Below, piece after piece: positions 47,459 to 60,380 of a stretch of DNA of 64,000 bases. The notes beneath the pieces are model-generated. The model did no database searches, was not told where the DNA came from, and saw only the letters and a program-made list of their open reading frames with translations. The position numbers were made by a program, and so were the translations under genes. How positions within the stretch are numbered: the first letter of the stretch is position 1; the number at the start of each line of letters is the position of its first letter. Source of the DNA: Lycium barbarum (lineage: Eukaryota > Streptophyta > Magnoliopsida > Solanales > Solanaceae); the NCBI RefSeq assembly GCF_019175385.1, contig NC_083341.1:86330321-86394320 (forward strand). Reading direction: 5' to 3'.

Positions 47459-49920
47459 TGTTACACCACGGAAAATTCCATGTCATTGCATAGAAAATAG
47501 AGTAACGTAGGGTAAGAAGTATATGATGATTCTATAAGTAAGAAAGTCTATTTAACGATTCTAATTAAGATTCCAAAGACGTTGGAAGTAAGAGGAGAAA
47601 GTTCCTTAAGAAAGGCAAAGTAGATGTTGTGTTTTGGAAAAGTTTCGTAAAGTACCGAGACAATGTTGACTTAATGATGTCTTAAAAAAAAGAGTTACAA
47701 TGCTCCTTAGATTGCTAATGAAATGTTAAACAAGTGTTAAGAAGGTTCCATAAGGATTGGAGATCAAACGAACGACGGAAACAATTTCAGAGAAGTGGGT
47801 TTATACGACCGCTTATACGGTCCGTATAAGGGTTCGTATAACACCCAACAGGAAGTTGTTTTCCATGATGGTGAACCACGGTCACTTATATAGACCGTAC
47901 AATGTTATACATACCGTATAAGTGTCCGTAGAACACCCGACGGGCTGAGTTAAGTTCAAGTATTTAAATGTGATCCCACTTCATTATTTTCATTTCCCAC
48001 TCTTCTCCACTTCTCTCCAAGACTCTAGAACACTCCACACATTTCATATACAAGAATTCAAGGGAAATCAAAGGTTCATATCATAAATTCAAGTGAATCA
48101 AGTGCAAGGAAGCTCTTGGGGTTGCTAGAGTCAAGAATTCTCTTAGAAGTGAAGCTAGGGGTTTTCTTCAAGTGGAGTATTGCTATCCAAACCTCATTCC
48201 TACTTAATAAAAGGTAATTTTTATGATTATTTCATGTTATTTGGACTATGGAGAGGTTGAAAGACTTGGATTATAGAAGGAAATAGAAAATGGGTTTCAA
48301 ACATGAGAATAGTGACATTGTTGAGTACTAGCTTAATATGAGTCATGATTCTTGATATGTTGTGATTATAATTATGCTATAAATGATATTAAGAACATGG
48401 TAGGAACATTATGTGAGGATGAATGAAATGTTGTATTATGACCATGGTTATGGATGCCCTTGAAATGGAAGTAGGAGGATCGAATAATGTATGGTTGATG
48501 AATATTGTTGGATATGATATTAGGAATGTTATTATTGATGATTGGAGTTGTTATATGATATGAAGGAAGTTGTATAAACGAAGGAAATGCTGCCCAATTT
48601 TCTCTAGCTGGAGTTCAAGCATGCTTATGTTACCGATATCTAATATTAGTATGAACTCCCTTGAAGGTAGAAAAGCGAATATTGGAGAGGAACGTTCAAG
48701 TGATAGAGTTGCTAAACGAAAAGGTATGTGAGGCTAGTCCCTTCTTTCTAAGGCATGATTCTTATGACATGATATTCCTTATCTCTTCATGCATTTCTTA
48801 CATCCCGAAAACTATGAGTCAATATTGATAAAGAGCTTCATATGAGATAAGATAAGAGACACACTACGAGTATGATAATGATGATGATGAGTCTAAGTCT
48901 AAAGATTCTAAGGCCTATGATATGATGTTTCTATAGAGCTAATGATCCCAATTATGATTCTGTGATGTTGTTTATTGTGCTACACTCACCTTATATGCTA
49001 ATTCCTTCAAGGTGAGGCAGAATGCTTATGAAACTCCATAATGGAATCTGGGGTTCACGACCTTACGTCACCCCGATAGAGTATACTTTGTCTTGAGTTT
49101 TTATGCATGATCCATGATGAGTATATGATGATGATATTACACCGCGCCTATATGGCCGGGCAGACACCGCTAAGGCGGGCAGCGTATAAACCATGTCTAG
49201 ATGGCATGGGCAAACACCACTAGTGGATGGCATGAGTTGGTTACCCCGAACACAGGAGGCCTAGACGCGGGCTAATGATTATCACACCGTACCTACATGG
49301 TCGGGCAGCTTATACATATATGCATACATGATATGATGACGTTTATAAAGTAAGTTAGCATGCATTATTTCAGTCTTAAGTGACAGTCAGTTACAGGTTG
49401 TTCCTTACTTGATGTCGCCTTGCTTCATTGATGTATTATTATTGTTCATTCCTTACAAAATCAGTACAATGTTCGTACTGACGTCCTTTTCTTTGGACAT
49501 GGTGTTCATGCCCACAGGTAGACAGGGAGGTGACCCAGATTCATAGGAGCTATCAGCCGATTTATAGGAGCACTCCATTACTCCGGAGGTGCTATTTTGA
49601 GACATTATTTTTGTGTACATATTTGGGCACGACGGGGTCCTGTCCCGTCCTTATGTCTAGTACTCTAGTAGAGGCTCGTAGATACGTATGTGTGGGTAAT
49701 ATGGTCTCATGATTTTTCCTCATTGTATATAAATTATCTTGATAGTCGAAGGGCTTACGTATATAAATGTAGATATGCTTGAAGTTGAAAATGGTTTTCC
49801 TTATGACTAGAAGTGTGGAGTAGTAGATAAATGCAGAATAAGTATGATGACTAGCAGTATGAGTGGTGCCCGGTAGTCAGCTTCAGGTACTTGTCATGGC
49901 CCCCTAGTCGGGTCGTGACA
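47459..49920 (+). mobile_element. Element B: 3' LTR
   Basis: 2,462 bp, TGTTACACC to GTCGTGACA, a close match to 11017-13456. Contains the palindrome array (about 47813-47935), GGCCGGGCAG block (about 49140-49310) and double hairpin (49448-49519). Its right end cuts the integrase of G, with 'gaaac' next to it. Confidence 0.92.
49448..49519 (+). other. Conserved LTR double-hairpin block (B 3' LTR)
   Basis: CAGTAC/GTACTG, then GTCC/GGAC. The second stem is intact, unlike its sister at 13008-13079. Confidence 0.7.
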
Positions 49921-52913
49921 GAAACCTTCAATAGAACCTTGTCACCAACAGCAAACTCCAAATCCTGAACCTTCCGGTCCGCATCCATCTTTTGCCGACT
50001 CTGAGCTACCAAAAGCTTATCCAGAATAACTCTCACTCTATCAAGGGACTCTCTCAATAGATCCAGACTCCCAGGTCAAGCCTCGAACCCATCAAACCAG
50101 TCAACCGGAGATCTGTTACCACATAAAGCCTCAAAAGGCGCCATACCAATACTCGAATGATAACTGTTATTGTATGTAAACTCTGCCAATGGTAAGTGAT
50201 GATCCCAATGATCACCAAAATCAATGCACACCCTCTCAACATGTCCTTAAGCACCTGAATGGTCCGATCGGACTGGTTATCTGTCTGGGGATGAAAAGTT
50301 GTACTGAGATCCAATCGGGTACCCAACTCCTCACGAAACGCCCTCCAAAATCGGCAAGTGAAGATAGTACCCCGATCAGATACAACAGAAATAGGAACCC
50401 CATGCAATCTCATAATATCCCGAATGTACACCTTGGATAACTTCTCCGCGGCATAGGAAACCTGAACTGGAATAAAGTGAGCGGACTTAGTCAACCAATC
50501 AACTATCACCAAATAAAATCAAACTTGCCCAGGTTCTTAGGAAGACCCACAACAAAATTCATAGGAATCCTCTCCCACTTCCACTCGGGAATGGGCATCC
50601 CCTGAAGCACACTGCCGGGTCGTTGGTGCTCATACTTTACCTGCTGACAATTCCCACACTTAGCCACGAAATCAACTATATCTCTCTTCATACGACGCCA
50701 CAAATACTGCTGTCTTAAATCACGGTACATCTTAGTTGCCCCCGGATGAATGGAATAGCGAGAACTATGAACCTCAGACAAGATCAACTGAATCAAATCA
50801 CCAACGTAAGGAACAAACACACATCCTTTAATCCTCAAAATGCCCTCAGAATCAATCACGGCCTCACCCCTCAAAACTCTATCTCGAATACTGCTCAACT
50901 GAGCTTCCTCAAACTGATGAGTCCTGAGCCGATCCAATAAAGACGATCTCGCATCCACACAAGCCAAAATCCTGCCTGGGGCTGAAATATCAAGGCGAAC
51001 GAAACTGTTGGCCAGAGTCTAAACCTCTATGGCCAACGGACGCTCAAAAATAATCAATCGAGCTAAACTCCCTATACTCACCGCCTTGCGACTCAAGGCA
51101 TCATCCCCCACATTGGCTTTCCTGGGATGGTACAAAATAGAGATGTCATAGTCCTTCAGGAGCTCCATCCATCAGTGCTGCCTGGAATTAAGATCTCTCT
51201 GGGTAAACACCTGCTGAAGACTACGGTGATCAGTGAAAACCTCACAATGAACGTCGTACTAATAATGCCTCTAAATCTTCAAGGCGAAGACCACAGCCAA
51301 CAACTCCAAATCATGGGTAGGGTAATTCTTCTCATGAATCTTCAACTGACGGGAAGCATAAGCTATCACTCTACCCTCCTGCATCAACACTGCACCTACA
51401 CTTAAACGGGACGCATCACAATATACCATGAAGTCTTTAGTCTCCAAGGGTAATGCTAAGATTGGGGCTAAAATCAAAAGAAGCTCGAGCTTTTGAAAGC
51501 TCTCCTCACAATCATCTGACCACTGGAAGGGAACCTCTTTCTGAGTCAATATGGTCAAAGATGAAGCAATAGCAGCAAAACCCTTCACAAAGCGACGGTA
51601 ATAGCTTGCCAAACCCACAGAACTACGAAGCTCAGTAACAGTAGTGGGCCTCGCCCAACCCCTCACCATCTCAATATTCTGTGGGTCAACCATAATCCCA
51701 TCCTTAGACACAACATGGCCTAAGAATGCCACAGACTCCAACCAGAACTCAGGCTTAGAAAAGTTAGCAAACAAGCTATGCTTCTTCAACAACCCAAGAA
51801 CTAAACGAAGATGGCTCCCATGCTCCTTCCTACTCTTGGAATATAACAAGATATCATCAATAAACACAATCATGAAAGAATCAAGGAATGGCCTAAAAAT
51901 TCCATTCACCAGAGTCATAAATGCAGCCGGGGCATTAGTAAGCCCAAAAGACATCACTAGAAACGCATAGTGGCCATATGTCGTTCGAAAGGTTGTCTTC
52001 GGAATATCTTCCGCCTTGATCCTCAATTGGGGGTAGCCTGAATGCAAATCAATCTTCAAATGAAACACCCTGAAGCTGGTCAAATAGACCATAAATACGA
52101 GGCATAGGGCAATTGTTTTGAATGGTAACCTTTTTCAGCTGGCGATAATCAATGCATATCCTTATGGTCCTTTATTTCTTCTTCACAAATAACACAGGAG
52201 CACCGCAAGGGGAGACACTCGGTCTAATGAACTCCTTGCTCAATAAATCCTATAACTGCTCCTTAAGCTCCCTCAACTGGGCAGGTGCCATCCGATATGG
52301 CGGAATATAAATAGGGCGAGTGCTCAGATCTAAGTCGATACAGAAATTAATGTCGCGATTGGGTGGTATACCCGGCAGATCCGACGGGAATACCTCTGCG
52401 AACTAGCTCACGATAGGAATAGACTTAAGGGGTAGAGATGCAACAGTCGCATCACGGACATGAGCCAAATAGGCTAAAGACCCCTTATTGACTAACTTTT
52501 TCTCCTGAAGGAAGGAAATGATCTTCTTTGGAGCGGGACTAGAAGTACCCCTCCACTCAAGCCTAGGAATACCCAACATGGATAAGGTAACTGTCTTGGC
52601 GTGAAAGTCCAAGATTGCTTGATAAGGAGAAAGCCAGAACATCCCCAATATAATATCAAAGTCCACCATATCGAGAATCATCAAATCTACCCAAGTGTCA
52701 TACCCTATAAAAGTAACCAAACAAAGACCGATAAACTCGATCAACAATCACAGAATCTCCGATCGAAGTAGACACATAAACAGGTATATCTATGCTATCA
52801 CAAGGCAAATCCCAACCAACGACAAGAAATGCAGATACATACGAATAGGTGCATCCAGGATCAAATAATACAGAGGCTGCTCTATGACGAATAGAAATAG
52901 TACCTGAAATCAC
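49921..52913 (-). pseudogene. Element G: pol, broken and truncated
   Basis: Minus-strand Ty3/gypsy pol. Protease (52913 down to about 52403) with FDPGCTYSYVS and GMFWLSPY. RT (52310-51670) keeps [12 protein letters not shown]. RNase H (51600-51060) with YCDASR and DALSRK. Integrase zinc finger (about 50760-50620) has RYSIHPG and CGNC. In the core the first Asp is Asn (IPMNFVVGLP), the second is kept (VSDRG), and Glu is Asp (QSDRTIQ). Several stops and frameshifts (near 52400, 52130, 51260, 50510, 50270). The integrase C-terminus ends at LLKVS where the B LTR begins. Confidence 0.92.
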
Positions 52914-54110
52914 AGCATCTGAGGACTCTGCCTCAGGCCTACCCGAAAATGAGTAACAATGGACTCCACCACGCCCAGTCTAAGATCCCCCTCTCACACC
53001 CTGGGAAGTACCTCTAGCTGACTGGGATCCACCTCTAGAACCATGAGAACCACCGCGGCCTGACTGAGCACCGCCCTTCTAAGAAATAACAGGTAAAATG
53101 AGACGAATGCTGATAACTGAAGCTGAGGACCCGAATAAAGCAACCCTGTCTACTGGTCTGGAAAATAAACTCTCTGGAGTTATCTGCCTAAGTAACTCAC
53201 TGGGGGGAGCCTATAAAGCTGAATACACAGGACGGCCGGAATATGGCTCATGCGGTCTAGAAGACTGACCGGTGCCCCTTGAACTAGAACCACCAAAACT
53301 ACCAATATGACGAGGTCTCTTGTCACTACCACCAAATTTATGGGCGTTAGCTCCCTCAACCATAGAAGCATGCTCGGTGATGGAATGGAAGGAAGCCCGC
53401 ATAGCCTTCATCTGAAGGAAAGGAATCTGTAGAGAGCCTACTAGCCCACTAATAAAACGCCTAATCATGTCGGCCTCAGTAGGGATCAAAGGAGTGGAAT
53501 AACGAGCAAGATATAGAAAGCGGGTCACATAGGCCTCCAAAGACATACCCCTCTGCTCAAGATGTAGAAACTCCTCCCTACGTGCCTCTCTCAAAGACCG
53601 GGGCACATACTTCTCAAGGAAGGCCACGTAGAACTGAGTTCAAGTCAGGGGAGGGGAACCCTCAGCTCTGCAAGCCACAAAATACCTCCACCAAGTCTAC
53701 ATGTTTCTGCGAAACTGGTAGGACATATAGTCAACCCCACGGGTATCCACAATCCGGTGTAGCAACTCATGCATATCTAGAATGAACTCATACGCGTCCT
53801 CAGAAGAAGTACCAGAAAACCTCAGCGGCTCTAACTTCCTAAACCTCCCAACAAGATACTGATCAGACACGGTCATAACAGTGCCCTCCATGGGGCTAAG
53901 ATCATCACCAGGCGCGGGTATCGCATCAATGCAGGGAGCCATAGCATCCGTGGGGTGTGCTACCCGAGTAGGTCCCTGCTCAGGGGTCTGCGCCCTAACT
54001 CTGGTCTGTGAACCTCCGCCAGGAGTAGTAACACCAGCGGCAGCCTGCTGGCCATCTAGATGAAGTTAGACCCTGACTATAGTAGCTCGAATCCTCACCA
54101 TCTGTGAGAG
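52914..54110 (-). pseudogene. Element G: gag, broken
   Basis: Minus strand. Retrotrans_gag core from about 53900 (KLEPLRFSGTSSEDAYEF) through FLEKYVPRSLREARREEF (about 53620-53570) and LARYS. A serine/glycine/arginine-rich tail ends at about 53220. The N-terminal region 53943-54110 is frame-broken. The knuckle region 52914-53210 is too decayed to read. A stop or frameshift near 53640-53690 splits the core. Confidence 0.85.
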
Positions 54111-54314
54111 AAGAGATAAGAGTCAGATACCAATTTGATCTTTCCAGATAACAATTAGAATAAAGTAGCACAAAAGGATGAAAGAAAGTGAGATTTCCTA
54201 AATGTCCTATAGCCTCTCGCAGATAAGTACGGAGCTCATCGTACCGATCCACGAGACTCTACTAGACACGCTCATGTATTATAGACCGGGTGACCTAGAG
54301 CTTTGATACCAACT
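54111..54314 (-). mobile_element. Element G: leader and primer-binding site
   Basis: Leader with the 'actctactagacacg' word shared by the E and J leaders. Primer site on the minus strand TGGTATCAAAGC (54300-54311), one base from the standard. Confidence 0.85.
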
Positions 54315-56605
54315 TGTCACGACCCATTTTGGATGAGTCGTGCGGGCACTTACCTTTCCCACCTCGGTAAGCGAACCCTCAACCCAACATTACGTAAAGA
54401 CATAATAAATAAATCAAGCAAGCGAACAAGGATAATTATGTAAGTCTCTCAATGATATATAATAGAAACAGTACTGAATAAGGAAAATACCCCCAGGGTC
54501 TAGTCTAAGTCATACAAGAGCCTCTAATGAAAATTATACAAGTCTGGAATAATATTACAAAAATATGTCTATGTCTAAGAATAGCAATAGTAAGACATAA
54601 GATAGGAAGAGTCTTCAAGGTAGCGCACGTCCATGCTCACCCTGGAAACTCACAACAATGCTGATGATGACGATCAGCCACGAGAATGAAAGCAGACCCA
54701 ACCTAATACTCTGCATTCATAAAGAAATGCAGCAAGTGCAGGTCATTACAAAACAACGGTACTGGTAGGTATCATCGGCCGACTAAGCATAGCTAACACA
54801 TTCAGATAATAAAGCAAGATAGGCAGATAAAACAACAAGTATAAGTCAAACATAATTGAAGCCAAGTACACGTCATTGATGGCCTAAGTAGAGCATATAA
54901 TCCCAAATGTGCCAAGTCTCAATATATTAAATTTGAATCCAACATCACAAGTACAACACCAAATATCAATGTAAGCCATGATGCAATGCAATGCAATAAT
55001 GTATGAATGCAATGCAATGCCATGCAAATGTTGTGTACATATGTACTCCAGAAGGAAATATCGACATCTCGATAGCACAACCCAAGGTGACTTGTGAAGT
55101 CTAAGTGCCACTCCCTCAATTCACGATTCTAAAACTAACATCGGATATCGAACTCTCACATCACTCTCATTTAAAAACCGAGCCCAGCTCATCACAGTGT
55201 TTCATTAAGTACCAACAGTGTGTCAACAGTATATCATGAGAATGAGAGTGTGTGCAATGCATGTATAAACATTAATAATCATGCTCAAAATCACAAGTAC
55301 CAACAATGGGTACGCCAACAATATAATAGAATCACAAGTACCAAAGTGGGTACGCCAACAATATATCAGAGTCACAAGTACCAACAGTGGGTACAGCAAT
55401 GATATCACAATCAAGATGGTACAATAGATGCCAATATCTACTAACAACACATGGCATCAAGCCAACATAATAGAACAATCAAATCACAACACAACGGGGT
55501 GGCTAGCCCCAATCACGCAACAGGGCCCAACCTAAGACAATATCCAACCCAACTTCATACTAGAAGGTTTACATGCTTTCTTCAATGATATAATCTAAAT
55601 ATATGCTTCAGTATATGAAGTCTCCCCAAGGGTAAGCCATAACCTACCTGGATGGCCGAATAGCAAACACCAACAATCACTCTATTGCTTTCCCCTTCCG
55701 CTGAGCCTCAAGATCAAAGAAGTCTAGGCATATTTGAAATCTAGATTACAAATCATGAAGAATGATAGTAATATTGCTATCATTCAATTTAGGTCAAATC
55801 CAACCCTAGAATTTGGGAAAACGGGGCCCACGAGGTCAAAACGGGAAATTCAGAAGTAAAATATCAAATTAAGCAATAGGTGATCATAACCCAACAACTA
55901 ATTGTTAATTTAACTCATGGAATCCCCTAATTTCGAAATTAAAGAAAAACACCTAAATTTGGGTATAAACCCTAACTCTTTGATTCAAGAATTCAACACT
56001 AATAATGGAAGATAAATGATCAATAACCTTAGATTCATCAAAATCTAGCATAAACTCCATCAATTTCATCATTAATAATCCTAGATATAAAATCCATCAA
56101 ACCCCACTTTTAATCTTCCAAACCCGCAACCAAGTTTCACATTCCAATCCGATTTTCTGACTAATTTTCGAGGCCATCAACTCAAATAACACACAAATAG
56201 ACACACATAATAACATGCTACGAACGCGCTCGTGACCTCGGAATTCCCAACGGAGGTCTCGTTGATCGAGTCAACCCTCGATACCTTAATTTTAATTTCC
56301 CAACCCAAGTTCCAAAATGCATCAGAGTGCATTGGGAACCGAACTAGATATACACACAAGTTCTAAATGACCATCCAAACCTCTCGAAATCGATGAATTT
56401 CTGAAAAAGGTCTGTTTACCCAAAAGTCAACTTTGGGTCAATTCTTTTTCACTTTAAGCCCATATTTCACATAAAGTTACCTGAATCGGATCTCTACACC
56501 TCGAGAAGCGTGTCAATAGTCCCCTCGGGTCAAAAGTGAGCCTACCAATGCTCGAAAAGGGGTGAAAATGCCAGAAAGACTATAACGACTAAACGGGTCG
56601 TTACA
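54315..56605 (-). mobile_element. Element G: 5' LTR
   Basis: 2,291 bp, on its own strand TGTAACGACCCG to GGGTCGTGACA. Different family: no TACGG array and no copy of the double-hairpin block. It carries a 'tgcaatgcaa' short repeat (54980-55030) and a 40-bp minisatellite (55291-55411). Its right end abuts LINE sequence. ORFs inside are not genes. Confidence 0.9.
55291..55411. repeat. 40-bp minisatellite in G LTR
   Basis: Three units starting at 55291, 55332 and 55372 ('tcacaagtaccaacaatggg' type), plus a partial fourth. Confidence 0.85.
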
Positions 56606-57801
56606 GCCTACCACTAGTGGAAAAAATAGTAGTTAGGATCAGGTGTTGGTCATCAAAGTTACTATCATACAGTGGCAGATTGCAATTGATCAAAAGTGTA
56701 CTATTTGAAATGCAGACATACTGCGCTTAGGAGTTCTTACTCCCCAAAAAAGTCATAGCAATAGTAACTACAGTATGTAGAATATTCTTATGGACAGGCA
56801 GCTATGAAAGTTCCAAAAAAGCTCTGGTTTCCTGGGATTCTTTATGCCTACCAAGATTAGCTGGAGGGTTGAATATCATTGAATTTGAGAGTTGGAACAA
56901 AGTTGTAATTTGCAAACTACTCTGGGCCTTGTCACACAAAAAAGATACCCTAGGGTCCAATGGATTCATAGTTTTTATATAAGGGACAAAGATTTGAGTA
57001 CCATGGACACTCCCAAGAAAGCCTGCTGGCTTGTAAGGAAAATATTTGCTGCAATAGAATGGTTTCCCAATGCAAACCCTGTCAACCATCTTGAGCAGTT
57101 TGCTAGAGATGGAGTATTCAGCATCAAACACTGTTATCTTGCCTCCTTCCCTCAGCAACCCAGAGTGTCATGGAGGAATATTGTCATGAACACTGAAGCT
57201 TTGCCAAGATATCAATTTATTGTGTGGTTAGCATTACACAAGAGACTTGCCACAGTAGACAGATTAGCTAAATGGGGCATTCATGCCCCCTCTTGAGTGT
57301 GTATTATGCTCCTCTCCAACAGTGGAGAGCATGGATCATCTGTTCTATGAGTGCAGGTACACTAAATTCATATGGAACAATGTTCTCAACTGGTTGGGTG
57401 TGACAACACAAATTGGAACATGGGCAGAAGAAGTAGCATAGATTGCTAAGCAGGTCACCAACAAAAGACCAAGAGCAAGCACCATGAGCTGCACCTTTTG
57501 CTGCTATATACCAGACCTGCATAGAGAGAAATGCTAGGAGATTCAAGCCCAAGAGCAAGGCCAATGTGCTATAGATCAGAGATGTTATCTTACAAGTTCT
57601 CATTAGAGGGCAAAAGCTTTGTAAATGGGAAACAATGTTAAAGAGTCTAAAAACTTATCCTGTATAGGTATTGTGATCTTAAAAGTCTGTAATAGCCTAG
57701 TTTTTGAAATTTTGAGAGTCCAGTTCTAGAGTCCAAAATGAGTTGTTGTGTATTACATGGTTACTTGGTTAAATAAAAAAAAACATTTGACCCAAAAAAA
57801 A
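56606..57801 (+). pseudogene. LINE fragment: RT C-terminal part, zinc-binding domain and poly-A tail
   Basis: Plant L1-type non-LTR retrotransposon, + strand. From about 56660 the frame reads LSYSGRLQLIKSVLF, then FLLPKK, IFLWTGS and LAGGLNIIEF, typical of the RT end. A CAG-to-TAG stop sits near 56729. After a one-base loss near 56951 the frame continues VQWIHSFYIRDKDL. From about 57100 it is the RT zinc-binding domain (WRNIVMNTEALPRYQFIVWL). After another shift near 57295 comes CVLC with HLFYEC. It ends in two A-rich runs (57774-57783, 57794-57801). The 5' part is missing; the G LTR abuts it. Confidence 0.9.
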
Positions 57802-58973
57802 CTGATAGAATAAATCATCAATCCTCGGAGGTGGATACTTGTTCTTTATTGTCACCTTATTCAGCTACGTATAATCAATGCACATCCGCACGAAGCTGTC
57901 TTTCTTTATCACAAATAACACTGGTGCTCCCCTCGGTGATGTACTAGGCCTAATAAAACCTTTCTTAAGCAAGTCCCTTCAACTGCTCCTTCAATTCTCT
58001 CAACTCAGCAGGCGCCATCCTATAAGGAGGAATGGATATCCGTTAGGTATCAGGTAACATATCAATGGCAAAATCAATCTCCCGCTCTGGTGGAAGACCT
58101 AGAAGCTCATCCGGGAATACATCTGGAAACTCATTAACTACTGGAACAGACTGAAGAGTCGGTGGCTTTGCATCTATATTCTGAACCCGGACTAAATGAT
58201 AAATACAACCCTTGGCAATCATCTTCCTTGCCTTGAGATAGGAAATAACCCTACCTCTCGGTGATGTTGTATTACCCTTCCATTCTAGAACTGGCTCTCC
58301 TGGAAACTAAAATCAAACCATCTTCGTTCTACAATCAACATTAGCATAACAAGAGGCCAACCAATCCATACTCATAATAACATCAAAATCTACCATATCT
58401 AACTCAATCAAATCTTCCATCATATGACGATTATAAACTATAACCACATAATTTTTATATACCCATCTAGCTATCATTGGATCACCAACGGGTATAGACA
58501 CCTCAAAAGGTCTAATCGACTCGGGTTTTACCCCAAACTGACTAGCAATAAAAGGAGTAATGTACGATAATGTAGAACCTAGATCTATCAATGCATACAC
58601 ATTGTAGGAAGAGACTGATAATATACTTGCAACAACATCAGGCCAAGACTCAAGATCCTATCGCCTAGCCAATGCATAAATGCGGTTCTGAGGACTGCTC
58701 GAACTAGACACTCCACCTATGCAACTACCACAACCGACTAGTGTCAGAGAACCCTGCCCAGGAGGGCATACAGATGTCGAAGAACTAGCTGCAGACCCTG
58801 TTGGCTGAGCTATACTTCCACTACCTCTCAATGGATAATCTCGCATAATGTGGCTTGGCCGACCACATCTACAACAAATCTTTAAACCCAAGCAACACAA
58901 TCTAACATATAACTTACCACACTGGGTACATCGCGGTAGAGATGACCTCATCTGACAAGAACAACCCCTAAAC
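57802..58973 (-). pseudogene. Element H: gag end, protease and RT start
   Basis: Minus-strand chromovirus fragment. The gag knuckle (about 58870) reads CCRCGRPSHIMRDY, last Cys replaced by Tyr. A CAG-to-TAG stop at about 58660 separates gag from protease. The protease piece (58600 down to 58313) reads LIDLGSTLSYITPF, with [13 protein letters not shown] for the usual [10 protein letters not shown]. The linker and RT start follow ([17 protein letters not shown] near 58080, RIDDLF near 57820). It is cut at 57802 by the LINE poly-A and at 58974 by the LTR of I. Confidence 0.88.
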
Positions 58974-59839
58974 TGTCACGCCCCAAAACCCACCCTAGAC
59001 GTGATCGGCATCTGACGTCATGAACAACATCCGAAGAACCTTATAAATCAATAACGTCAAGCCTTTTTCCGATAATATTTCATTATTTAATTAAACAAGT
59101 GATCAATACTAAATAAAATTTAAGATCACAATTATGAAACAAAAATCAGCGGAAGTCTAATATAAATGAATAGTTATGAACATGGCAGACGCCTCAAAAA
59201 AAGTCATAGGAGACTTCAACATCTACCCACATTATGACACTTGTCTAGGAGTTTCTAAGAAAATAAACTTACTCAGGATACAGTCCGAAACTACTAAGGA
59301 GTAATAATTGACTCAATGAAAACCCATGAACAAATGAGTGGGCTCACCAACAATCCAGAAAGCAGCAAGTAGTCCTAACACATGAGATCTGTCTATAGCT
59401 GCTCTTCTTCGTTACCTAACATACCATCAAAAATAACAATGGTATGCCTAAGTACTGAGTACTCAGTAAGTGCCTCGAGGACAATAAGTAATATAACAAA
59501 ATATGTATTTATATAAGATCAGTGATACAATTTCAACGACAAACAGTTGAGAAACCAAAGATAAGAGTAGACCAACAACTTCACAACCATCAATACAGAG
59601 ACCATAAATCAGTATATAATACAGTTCCAACTCATTATGTCATTAAGTACAATTCCAGTCTCTCCAATGCTTAGTGAAAACAGTTCCAATAGAATAGTTA
59701 GAAACCAAAGACAAGATCAATCTTACAACTAATCATTATCAATAGAAATCCATCAAGACACGTGTATATATATATATATATATCTTTTCCAATTCAGTAT
59801 ATCTTTTATTAACATTTGAGTCATTTCAATTTGAGGTCA

Positions 59840-60075
59840 ATATCATTAACAAGCCACTCACACGCAACAGGTTCATTATTATCAATAAGCCACTCACAGG
59901 CAAACAAGTTCATTGTTCTCAATAAGCCATTCACAGGAAAACAAGTTCTTTATTACCAATAAGCCACTCACAGACAACAAGATACCAAACAAACCACTCA
60001 CAAGCTAATCAAAGTACAAAAATAGCCACTCACAAGAAACCAAGATACGAAAGCAAGCCACTCACAGGTAAATCA
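59840..60075. repeat. AGCCACTCACAGG tandem repeat in I LTR
   Basis: About six to seven units of 30-45 bp with 'aagccactcacaggcaaac' and 'ttcattatt'. The same repeat is at 62572-62945. Confidence 0.85.
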
Positions 60076-60082
60076 ATCAATT

Positions 60083-60380
60083 GATACTCTGGGCTAGGAA
60101 ACCACGGAGGCTAATCGTCCTCTGGACTAGCATAGCAATAGATACACCGGGTTATACGCAGCAGAGGTCAATCATCCTCTGGACTAACACAATAATAGAT
60201 ACTCCGGGCTAGGAAGCAACCGAGGCTAATCGTCCTCTGGACTAGCACAACAACAGATGCATCGGGCTATACTCCTCGGAGGTCAATCGTGCTTCTGACT
60301 AACACAGCAATACTAGTATCGATACGTTAGGATCCATAACGGCTAATCATCCTCTAGACTAGCACAGCTTGCCCATACAG
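60083..60380. repeat. 58-bp minisatellite with alternating unit types
   Basis: Units start at 60083, 60141, 60198, 60256 and about 60321. Units 1 and 3 share 'gggctagga' and 'gaggctaatcgtcctctgg'; units 2 and 4 share a 'tatac' form and 'gaggtcaatc'. Odd and even units resemble each other more than their neighbours, a two-unit higher-order pattern. Confidence 0.8.

Noticed and set aside
49921..54314. Endogenous pararetrovirus (RT and RNase H present)
   Set aside because: Integrase with zinc finger, flanking LTR, tRNA-iMet primer site and Ty3/gypsy Gag show an LTR retrotransposon; there is no movement protein or coat protein signature.
59840..60380. Regularly spaced direct repeats resembling a CRISPR array
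   Set aside because: Units are contiguous imperfect tandem repeats without unique spacers, in an LTR of a plant retrotransposon.
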